The position numbers and the translations under genes were made by a program. The notes below the pieces were generated by a model that ran no database searches, was not told the origin of the DNA, and saw only the letters and a program-made list of their open reading frames with translations. Below are positions 1 to 7,103 of a stretch of 26,425 bases of DNA, in pieces. Every line of letters starts with the position of its first letter. Position 1 is the stretch's first letter. Source of the DNA: a virus; IMG/VR virus record IMGVR_UViG_3300003690_000158, positions 1 to 26,425 of that record; one strand, 5' to 3'.

Positions 1-2509
1 TAGTTTCTGAAAAAGTATTCGCAAACCTATGAGGTCCTTCACTTGGCGCTTCTACAGTTACCACAACTGCTGGTTTAACAGGAAAAAAACCTGAAGTATA
101 AACCATATCATAAGAGCCTGTACTATCTAGATCTGCTGAAGCAAGAAAGCCCCCAACTTGAGAGGTAATAACTCCAGTAGACGATATCCTCGCACTGTAC
201 GTATTTTCAAATGTCCCAAAGTCCACTAATGGCATCGACAACAATGGATTAAAGTTTGCGTTCCATCCTGCAATTGGGACCTTAAAGGTAAGATAAATTG
301 CATCATCATTAGCAAAAGTAAAGGGTAGTGCTGTTCCTACATTATCGTCGCCCCCTACAAAAAGATTTCTATCCCAGTCTCCGGTTTGACGGTTGATGGT
401 TATATCGAAATCCTCATCATATCCAGAATAATCATTAGTATCATAGACTCTAACTAATACACTAGTAGTTGTAGGAATTCCTATATTTGTAGCATATCCA
501 GCCCCAGTGGATACTGCCTGTGCTGTTACTGCTGGAGCTACTGTAAAAAAGCCTGCTGTAAAAGTAACAACAACTAATCCTGTTCCAGTTCTACTTACAG
601 ATGCTATAGCAGCAGTTCCAGTTTGTGAAGTAATGCTCGCAGTCCCAGTGTTTGCAATTCTTGCACTATAAGAGGTTGATCCTTGTTTTTCGTAAATAAC
701 TTTAACAGTATCTGTATCAGAATATCCGACTTTCCCATAAACAGGTTGAGCAGCACTGTTATCCCAAAATGTTACTACTCCAAGGTCTGTCTCCTCAGAA
801 TTTAAAGGCGTAGGGATTTTAGCTGTGTCTATACTATAACCACTGGGAAGATCAAAAGTACCTGTTCCTCCAGTAAAAATAGTAGACCAAGCTACGGCAA
901 TTTTAACTTCCATATCAGAACCGACTCGCTTCCAATAGCCCTGTTCAAGTGACTTTGTTCCTCCTGTTATCCCTGTTACAGGCGTAAAACTGACCCAATC
1001 AGTAAATATCTCATCCTGGGATTCCAAAATTACAACTGGAGAATCAATCGGAGTAGCTACAATAGTAGTCCAACCTGAATCATAAGTAGGACCAGGCGCT
1101 CTAGCAGATATAAAGTCGCCTACGTCTAACACTACGTCTACATTACAGCTAACAGAAACGTCACCTGCCGCTCTTTGCTGAACCGCACCTATTGCTGTGG
1201 TAGTATCGTTAAGATAAATAAAAACCCCATAGTCATCGCCTGCATCATTTCCGAATGTGGCAGTTAGTCTAACTTTTTTCTTAGCTTTAATTACAGTAGC
1301 AGTCTCAGTAGAAACTGTGTCAGTAGTAAATTCTAAATATCTACTATTAGCTATAGCAGGAGTATCTGGTCCGACAACGAGTTTTGAAGTATCCCATCTT
1401 CGTGTAGCACCTGTACTCCAAGCAGTTCCAGTTGAGCTTAACCAGAAACCAGAAGCTTTTCCAGCAATATAACTTTCAGGTTTCAATTGAGCATTAGCTT
1501 GCAAAAACTTATTAGCCGACAACAGGATATTATCTACAAATAATTCAAAACTATCTGTACTAGAAGTGTTTTTATTTTGAAACCATAGAATAAGATCGGA
1601 GGTATCGTCTTCTGTTTTAAATTGAAGACTAAAATTTTTACCTTGTTTATCTGTATCTGAATCGGCTGCAGGTAGCAACCCATTAACTTGATCGGTTAAC
1701 CATCCAGAGGTTACTATTGAACCAGCAGCAGTAGAAGGAGTGTAATCTGCAGCTAACGTAATATTCGTAGAGTCTACAACTGATACTATAAAAGTATCCG
1801 TAACGGTAGCATCTGGGTCTCCTACAGCAGACTCTCCTCCAGATTCTAACCAAATTCTCTGACCTGCAGCCATGTTAGTTGAACTAGCTACAGCCACATT
1901 ACTACCTGCTGATACTAGTGCAGTAGCTGTAGATGTAGTTTGTACTCCATTGCCAGTAGTTACATCCAACACACCTACTAGAAATTGACTATCGGCTGTG
2001 GCACTTGCACCATCATTCTCTGTTCTATAAACAAAGCTTAGAACTATATTCCCACCTCTAAAAGCTTTAGGAATTGAAAGAGGAATACCGAAGAATTCCT
2101 GGGCATCATCACTAGTACCTGAAGATTTATAGTTAAACACAAGATCGGCACTCTCATCAGTCATTAGAGCATCACCTGTACTATCATTACTAAAAGCTCC
2201 TGCAATTGACCCTGTAGAGGTCTCAAATGGAACAGCGTTTTGATGCCCCACTACGCCTGTTGAGCTTACGGCTGAAGACCATTCAGATGTTGCAATGTCT
2301 GCTGCCTTTAATAAATGAAAAGTATCTGCATCTCCGAGTTGCTTATCAATTGCAACAAAGTTGCTATTCTTGAAAACCTTCAATCCTTTCGAGATTGAGC
2401 CAGTTCCAGTGTTATAATAAAGTTGACCTTCATCGGTTCCCGAAGCGGCTGTAGCTGTACCTGTAAGTTTGATACTATCAGCCTTAGGATTTTTTCCTAT
2501 ATAAGACAT
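1..2509 (-). CDS. large tail fibre or tailspike, 3' end beyond the window
   Basis: The frame is open from the ATG at 2509 (GGAG six bases upstream) to the left edge, 836 codons, with no stop. The opening MSYIGKNPKADSIKLTG and then EGQLYYNTGTGSISKGLKVF resemble N-terminal fibre motifs of environmental phages. About residues 105-345 contain two jelly-roll-like stretches (FFGIPLSIPKAFRGGNIVLS; later FELFVDNILLSANKF) as in carbohydrate-binding modules. About 505-565 is a beta module (TDWVSFTPVTGITGG, then WKRVGSDMEVKIAVAW, then FDLPSGYSID). About 611-690 and 770-836 are two related copies that begin YSARI and contain GFF.V.PAV. It would bind host surface sugars; no enzyme motif is visible so far. 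Confidence 0.85.
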   Translation of the reverse strand, partial: MSYIGKNPKADSIKLTGTATAASGTDEGQLYYNTGTGSISKGLKVFKNSNFVAIDKQLGDADTFHLLKAADIATSEWSSAVSSTGVVGHQNAVPFETSTGSIAGAFSNDSTGDALMTDESADLVFNYKSSGTSDDAQEFFGIPLSIPKAFRGGNIVLSFVYRTENDGASATADSQFLVGVLDVTTGNGVQTTSTATALVSAGSNVAVASSTNMAAGQRIWLESGGESAVGDPDATVTDTFIVSVVDSTNITLAADYTPSTAAGSIVTSGWLTDQVNGLLPAADSDTDKQGKNFSLQFKTEDDTSDLILWFQNKNTSSTDSFELFVDNILLSANKFLQANAQLKPESYIAGKASGFWLSSTGTAWSTGATRRWDTSKLVVGPDTPAIANSRYLEFTTDTVSTETATVIKAKKKVRLTATFGNDAGDDYGVFIYLNDTTTAIGAVQQRAAGDVSVSCNVDVVLDVGDFISARAPGPTYDSGWTTIVATPIDSPVVILESQDEIFTDWVSFTPVTGITGGTKSLEQGYWKRVGSDMEVKIAVAWSTIFTGGTGTFDLPSGYSIDTAKIPTPLNSEETDLGVVTFWDNSAAQPVYGKVGYSDTDTVKVIYEKQGSTSYSARIANTGTASITSQTGTAAIASVSRTGTGLVVVTFTAGFFTVAPAVTAQAVSTGAGYATNIGIPTTTSVLVRVYDTNDYSGYDEDFDITINRQTGDWDRNLFVGGDDNVGTALPFTFANDDAIYLTFKVPIAGWNANFNPLLSMPLVDFGTFENTYSARISSTGVITSQVGGFLASADLDSTGSYDMVYTSGFFPVKPAVVVTVEAPSEGPHRFANTFSET

Positions 2510-2576
2510 TGTATTCTCCACTCCCTAGATAAAGTCTAAAAGCCGGAGCCAATAGAGTAGGGGCTATAAGTTGTAA

Positions 2577-2626
2577 TTATGTTATAAATGTCGCCTCTGG
2601 GACGACATTTATGCTTATGTTATAAA
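2577..2626 (-). repeat. hairpin flanked by a 12-base direct repeat
   Basis: A perfect ten-base inverted repeat at 2584-2593 and 2603-2612 (ATAAATGTCG, nine-base loop, CGACATTTAT) lies just after the stop of the short fibre gene. The 12-base sequence TTATGTTATAAA flanks it at 2577-2588 and 2615-2626; the second copy includes the stop codon. No U-run follows on either strand, so it is not a typical terminator. It may be a recombination junction, mRNA processing signal or weak terminator. Confidence 0.6.
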
Positions 2627-2971
2627 CCAGTTCGTTCCATCTGATATAATCTTAGCTGAGCCATAATTTGATGAAATTACAAGGGTTGTAGCTCCGTCTA
2701 TGGTCGCAGAATCTGCTCTGGTTATGGTTATATTGTTTGTTCCTGCTGTGCCTGTAGAGTCTTTAAAGACTATACCTGCATTTGTTATTGCAGACGGTAA
2801 AGTCACAGCTATGGCAGTTCCACTGTTAATTAAGTAAGTATAACCTACGGCTGCTGTAAAAGCTGTAGACTTTGCACTAACGTAGACTTTATCAAAAAGT
2901 CCACCTGATTTTGCCTTTAATTCTTCTTTTAATATTTTGACATATGGTCCGTTAAAAATCGCTGCTGGCAT
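2615..2971 (-). CDS. short fibre-module protein, 118 residues
   Basis: The ATG has AGGAG seven bases upstream. Almost the whole second half matches the C-terminal module of the fibre-like protein at 16446-17195: AIAVTLPSAITNAGIVFKDS, then GTNNITITRADSATIDG, then SNYGSAKIISDGTNWFI. This 'TLP..G..F..KD..G.A.TNNITI' module is a recurring beta domain in phage fibres. The N-terminal part (VKILKEELKAKSGGLFDKVY) may be an attachment helix. It may be a separate fibre subunit that pairs with the large protein downstream; this is inference. A hairpin with flanking direct repeats follows the stop. Confidence 0.72.
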   Translation of the reverse strand: MPAAIFNGPYVKILKEELKAKSGGLFDKVYVSAKSTAFTAAVGYTYLINSGTAIAVTLPSAITNAGIVFKDSTGTAGTNNITITRADSATIDGATTLVISSNYGSAKIISDGTNWFIT

Positions 2972-2995
2972 TTGTAGTCTCCTGACTAGTTGGTG

Positions 2996-4186
2996 TTACC
3001 CAAGAAAATTAATAGCAATACTACCACTAGCTATTGCCGTACCACTAAAACTTGCTAATTTTACAACTGTAGTACTTGGTAAGTTTATCTTAACACTTCC
3101 CCCACCTAGAGGCAAAATAGCCTTAAGACTAGAAGCTGCATAAATTCCTATAAATTCACCAATATCTTCAACTGTTTGGATTTCATAAACATCATTTGCT
3201 AGAGTAGCTACAATTAGCTGAGTTCCTGAAGGAATGTTAGTTGTAGACGTATCGAGGATACCATTTGTTATTCCACCGATTGTACTGTCCAACCCTTCCT
3301 TCCACACATAATTCTTAGAATCTGCAGGTAATGACAGAATATCCACATCTCCAATATCTACACCAGAGTTGGCAGCTAGTTTTCCAATAGCATTTGAACC
3401 TGCTAATAATCCAACACTTCCAATATCTACCCCAGAGTTGGCTGATAATTTACCAAATGCAGCCGTTCCTGCGTTCAGAGTAACATCTCCTATGTCTACT
3501 CCTGAGTTTGCCCCCAAAACACCTATTGAAGCTGTTCCGGCTGCTAGTTTTCCAATCTCGGCTGTACCTGCTCCGAGTATAACCGTACCAACTGCATTAG
3601 TACCTGACAACAGGGCAACGCTTCCAATGTCTACACCTGTGTTAGCTGATAACTTACCAAAGGCGGCAGTTCCAGCATTCAGGGTTACGTCACCTATATC
3701 CACACCGGAGTTAGCTCCCAGGACACCAATAGATGCTGTACCTGCTGCTAATTTTCCTATTTCCGCAGTTCCGGCACCTAGAATTACTGTACCAATAGCG
3801 GCTGTACCAGCGGCTAATTTTCCTATTTCTGCAGTTCCAGCTCCGAGAATCACTGTACCGATAGAGTTCGTACCCCCCGGAAGGGCAGCTACCACATCGA
3901 CTTGCATCTCCGAACCACTAATGGCTCCGGCTATGCTTCCAGTATCTGCATCAATTGTAGTTAAAATAGCATTACCTGCAGTTTGTAACGTATCAGTAGC
4001 ATAATTAGAAGGTCCTGTACTAGACAACACGTCCACCTGTAGGTTTCCATCTACGTCTGTTTTTATAGCTTGCACAGCCGAACCGTCATAACCTCCTATA
4101 ATCATTATAGCTGAAGGCAATGCTCCTCCATCACTTTGTTCCGAATCCAATGAAGCTGTAAGAGGGGGAAATATAAACTGGGACAT
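2996..4186 (-). CDS. repeat-rich tail fibre/appendage protein, 396 residues
   Basis: The N-terminal 108 residues contain GGYDGSAVQAIKTDVDGNLQVDV, a pattern seen in phage appendage proteins. Residues 109-284 are sixteen repeats of 10-12 residues of the form I/V-G-x-V/L-x-L-x-A-G-x, alternating 'IGTVILGAGTAE' and 'IGKLAAGTAS' types; this suggests a beta-helical or beta-solenoid rod. The C-terminal 110 residues form a separate small beta domain (LIVATLANDVYEIQTVEDIG, then SSLKAILPLGGGSVKI, ending IAINFLG). It likely forms a thin fibre with a distal or proximal cap. The ATG has AGGAG six bases upstream inside the previous gene. The first residues after the start (SQFIFPPLTASLDSEQSDGG) could attach to the virion. 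Confidence 0.8.
   Translation of the reverse strand: MSQFIFPPLTASLDSEQSDGGALPSAIMIIGGYDGSAVQAIKTDVDGNLQVDVLSSTGPSNYATDTLQTAGNAILTTIDADTGSIAGAISGSEMQVDVVAALPGGTNSIGTVILGAGTAEIGKLAAGTAAIGTVILGAGTAEIGKLAAGTASIGVLGANSGVDIGDVTLNAGTAAFGKLSANTGVDIGSVALLSGTNAVGTVILGAGTAEIGKLAAGTASIGVLGANSGVDIGDVTLNAGTAAFGKLSANSGVDIGSVGLLAGSNAIGKLAANSGVDIGDVDILSLPADSKNYVWKEGLDSTIGGITNGILDTSTTNIPSGTQLIVATLANDVYEIQTVEDIGEFIGIYAASSLKAILPLGGGSVKINLPSTTVVKLASFSGTAIASGSIAINFLG
3335..3862 (-). repeat. sixteen coding repeats with a 204-bp higher-order period
   Basis: The DNA encodes sixteen units of 10-12 residues. A block of six units repeats with a period of 68 residues (204 bases); for example the segment starting at 3760 matches that starting at 3556. 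The two copies of 48 codons compared by hand differ in one residue (Thr/Ser) but use different synonymous codons in 29 positions. The array is coding and is not a CRISPR. Confidence 0.9.
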
Positions 4187-4187
4187 A

Positions 4188-4574
4188 TTAAGCTCCTATG
4201 GTCTTGGCTGATAGTATGGCAGTTAATGTGCCTGAACTATGATCTGAGTTAGTATAAGAAAGTCGTATAGCTCGAAAGGGGATTTTGTCCATAATAACAA
4301 GATGTTCCCCTGAAGTTCCGGTGAGATTTATAGCCCCACCTGATAGAGTAAGGTCAATCCAATCAGAGGCTGCAAAGCTAGAAGCATCAGGGTCAAGGTT
4401 TGTAGCTTGAACTACGACAACTCCGGTGTCGGTTCCACCGGCTCCTCCTGTCCAAGTTATATTTATTGAGGCATGATCTATTGTAGTTACCACTGTAGCT
4501 GTACTATCGGAGCTAGTATCCAACACAACTGCATTTAGCATCTTGTAGGTATAGATTATATTCTTTCTTCCCAC
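4188..4574 (-). CDS. small beta-rich appendage protein, 128 residues
   Basis: The start is GTG with AAGGAG six bases upstream. The sequence is mostly beta strands: INITWTGGAGGTDTGVVVVQ, then DWIDLTLSGGAINLTGTSG, then LVIMDKIPFRAIRLSYTNSD, then GTLTAILSAKTIGA. The 'PFRAIRLSY.....GTLTA' ending resembles small jelly-roll-like appendage proteins from environmental phages, and the fold suggests a carbohydrate- or fibre-binding role. That is inference. It is the first gene of the appendage group. The AGGAG for the next gene lies in its 3' end. Confidence 0.7.
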   Translation of the reverse strand: MGRKNIIYTYKMLNAVVLDTSSDSTATVVTTIDHASINITWTGGAGGTDTGVVVVQATNLDPDASSFAASDWIDLTLSGGAINLTGTSGEHLVIMDKIPFRAIRLSYTNSDHSSGTLTAILSAKTIGA

Positions 4575-4637
4575 AGAAAACTCCTTATGAGTTAGAGGTT
4601 ATAGCCTCTAGTTTCTACTTATTGTTTTTATGTTATA
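4575..4637 (-). promoter_or_regulatory. short intergenic hairpin before the appendage genes
   Basis: The 63-base gap between the large ejection gene and the fibre-side gene contains an inverted repeat at 4593-4610 (TAGAGG, six-base loop, CCTCTA). No U-run follows, so it is not a standard terminator. AAGGAG for the next gene lies just after it. TATAACATAA directly follows the upstream stop, but I see no -35 box at the right distance, so I do not call a promoter. Confidence 0.4.
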
Positions 4638-7091
4638 TTAGCGATTAAGGTCTCTGCGATTGCTTATTTTTTCTAATTCAGTAGCTTGAGATTGGGCAAA
4701 ATCCAACTGCTTAGCCGCTGCAGCAGATATGCCCTTTTTAGGAGCTATAGCACCCCCTGCTTGAGACTCTTGAGCCTCTTTGTAATAAGACTGAAATTTA
4801 GCCAAAGCTGCAGGCTGTAGGGCTAAATCAGTCGGAGCATCCAAGAGAGTTCCGAGAATCAACCTTTGTTCATAACTTACATCTTCGGGTTTTTCTTCTA
4901 TCTTCTCCATTACGCTTTGAACTATTCTGTAGTAGAGGTTTGGATAAACAAACTTTATTGCTTCTACAGATTCACTACTCAAGGCGCCCTGTTTCAAATC
5001 TTCTAAGATTGATAGAGGGTTTTGAACAGCATTGACATATCTTTTAAATTTGTAAATTTGTTGGTCAGATAATTTAGGTTCTTTTTTCAATAAGGGATTA
5101 ACACTCACTTCAACAGGGAGTTTACTCTCTAAAAATCCTAGAGCATTATCTAGTACTATTTTTGAATGTTTTAGAGTCTCAGGAGCCCCATCGTTCATCA
5201 AAGGATTGGCAGAGATGTAATTAACCCATTCAGGGTTTTCTTTTAGTCTCTTAAAGTTTGCCCTTATCTGACTTATAGCTTCTTCATCATCTTTTGGTTT
5301 AACATTTTTATAAGGATGTCCATCACCCGACAATGGGCTATCAATTAATAGTTTAGCAGATATGGGAGCAAATTTTGCTTTACTAACTCCTAAGAACATT
5401 GTCACAGCACTGTTAACTTGTTTTGTAACTCCATTGTTTGCTTTTTCTACTTTAGTCAAGACTAGAAACTTATTCTTTATATCCATCTTGTTTAAAGCTC
5501 TCATAGCATAAAGAGCTGTAGCAGGAGCCCCTCCTATGATGTCGCCTAGTACAGAGGCAAGCCATATGTCCCTAGTATGTTCCCAAAAAGGTCGAGGGTC
5601 ATGAAGTTTCTTTTGTTGTAATCGTTTAAGCATGAACTTCGTAGTTCCATAATCTGCAAGAGCTTTTTTCAAACTAGCTCCTACTGTAGGGTCTACATTG
5701 TCAGCAAAATCTAAAAGAGAGTCTCTCAAAGCTTTAGCTTTTTGTCTTTGAATTTGAACTCTTATAGGAATGTCGCCTGGAAAAGATTTTTCCCATTGTT
5801 CACCTTTTTTAAGATTTCTCTTCATTCCATTTAAAGCTCTCATGGTAAAAGGAGTTTCGTCGAGAAGTACTTTGTCTAATTTTCTTAACTCTTTATTTAT
5901 TTCATCAATATGTTTAGCATTTCTTGGGTCTTTTTTTAATAAACTTATTTTTTGTTGCTGCCTACTAGCCATACTAGACCGAGTAGGAATAACATTAGGA
6001 GACACAATCCCGGCTTCAACCATTTCATCTACTTGATTTAGAGCTTTTCCTATACTCTTACCAGCTACTTCTAATTGATCATGAGTAGCTTCTCTAAAAA
6101 CTTTATCTGATGCAAAAGAGGAAGGTTTCTTTTTCCATATTTTTTTCATAACATTAGAAATATTACCTGTAACCTTAGGCTTTGCGGTCATTATCGTATT
6201 TATCTTAACAGAGTCTTTTAGTCCTAAAATTTGTAAAGCAGCGTAGTCTGGGTTAAGATAATTATTATGAAAGTTTTTTATAGGCTTAGTAATATAATTT
6301 ACAATCTTATTATTTTTTACAACAGGAACCATAAGATTAACAGCTTTACCTGCCATAGTAGGAGCTACTCCAAAAAATCCTCCTATAGCTCCACCCCACA
6401 GTGCAGCCTGTCCTCCATAAGCTAAAACATTTTCAGCATTAAACTCTGCATTACCCAAAGCATCTTCAGATATAAGTTTTCCAACGCCGTACAAGGAAGC
6501 TTCTACAGCAGAGCCAGCTCCTTTTGCAATTCCTTTTCTAAGAACTTCTTGAGCTATACGTTTGTTGCCTGTATGCTTTAAATAGTTTTTTAGAACTTTA
6601 GCAGTAACCTGCTCTACAACCTGACCAGTTTTAGCTGCTCCTAACACTAAGGGAGAGAGTTTTTCCGAGTGTTTAAGAACAGAAGGTAAGAATGATTTTC
6701 TTCCAATTCCTTTAATAGCACCTTTTGCTAGTAAAGCACTTCCCCCAGAAAGTAAAGCTGGACCTAATATTCCTGCAATTTCTCCACCCAGAGCAGATTT
6801 TTTATTTCTTCTGGCTCTTTCTCTAAGAGCTTCATCTCCTCCCTCTACTACATGTTTTAAAACTTGATCTGAAATACCAAATGAAACTGACCCTGCTGCT
6901 CTTTCTATTGCAGTTCGAAATGCTGAATCTCCATATTTTCTTTCTAAATTTATTTCTTCTACTATTGTTTGTTCATCATCAGACAAAGCCTCCCCTCCCT
7001 CACCTGGGTTGATGGGGGCTTCAGTTTGACTATCTACAGTCATTTCAGATTCTACGATCGTGTCTAATTCATCATCTCTTTTGTCAGCCAT
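4638..7091 (-). CDS. large internal virion (ejection) protein, 817 residues
   Basis: The N-terminal 40 residues are acidic and disordered. Residues 53-130 follow a pattern common in environmental phage ejection proteins: YGDSAFRTAIERAAGSVSFG, then ISDQVLKHVVEGGDEALRER, then ALGGEIAGILGPALLSGG. Hydrophobic Ala/Gly-rich helices continue to about residue 260 (YGGQAALWGGAIGGFFGVAP), suited to membrane insertion. The remainder is helical, Lys-rich and beta-poor, with a Glu/Lys-rich C-terminus. There is no catalytic motif. It likely lies inside the head and forms part of the DNA-ejection channel together with the lysozyme-bearing protein upstream. The ATG has AGGGA at longer spacing, weaker than its neighbours. 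Confidence 0.78.
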   Translation of the reverse strand: MADKRDDELDTIVESEMTVDSQTEAPINPGEGGEALSDDEQTIVEEINLERKYGDSAFRTAIERAAGSVSFGISDQVLKHVVEGGDEALRERARRNKKSALGGEIAGILGPALLSGGSALLAKGAIKGIGRKSFLPSVLKHSEKLSPLVLGAAKTGQVVEQVTAKVLKNYLKHTGNKRIAQEVLRKGIAKGAGSAVEASLYGVGKLISEDALGNAEFNAENVLAYGGQAALWGGAIGGFFGVAPTMAGKAVNLMVPVVKNNKIVNYITKPIKNFHNNYLNPDYAALQILGLKDSVKINTIMTAKPKVTGNISNVMKKIWKKKPSSFASDKVFREATHDQLEVAGKSIGKALNQVDEMVEAGIVSPNVIPTRSSMASRQQQKISLLKKDPRNAKHIDEINKELRKLDKVLLDETPFTMRALNGMKRNLKKGEQWEKSFPGDIPIRVQIQRQKAKALRDSLLDFADNVDPTVGASLKKALADYGTTKFMLKRLQQKKLHDPRPFWEHTRDIWLASVLGDIIGGAPATALYAMRALNKMDIKNKFLVLTKVEKANNGVTKQVNSAVTMFLGVSKAKFAPISAKLLIDSPLSGDGHPYKNVKPKDDEEAISQIRANFKRLKENPEWVNYISANPLMNDGAPETLKHSKIVLDNALGFLESKLPVEVSVNPLLKKEPKLSDQQIYKFKRYVNAVQNPLSILEDLKQGALSSESVEAIKFVYPNLYYRIVQSVMEKIEEKPEDVSYEQRLILGTLLDAPTDLALQPAALAKFQSYYKEAQESQAGGAIAPKKGISAAAAKQLDFAQSQATELEKISNRRDLNR

Positions 7092-7103
7092 ATTTAATCC
7101 CTA

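Noticed and set aside
1257-1472. Plus-strand reading frame of 71 codons at the left end
   Set aside because: It is antisense to the open fibre frame that runs from 2509 to the edge without a stop, and the fibre frame gives a coherent protein.
3335-3862. CRISPR-like regular repeats
   Set aside because: The units are coding, contiguous without unique spacers and diverged at silent sites, so they are protein repeats.
3369-4004. Long plus-strand reading frame rich in Pro/Ala/Ser
   Set aside because: It is the antisense image of the repeat region of the fibre gene. The repeats keep the opposite strand open. It has no ribosome site and all other genes lie on the minus strand.
4626-4640. TATAACATAA after the 817-residue ejection gene as a -10 promoter box
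   Set aside because: No -35-like hexamer lies 16-18 bases upstream. The same string after the short fibre gene is partly coding and includes a stop codon.
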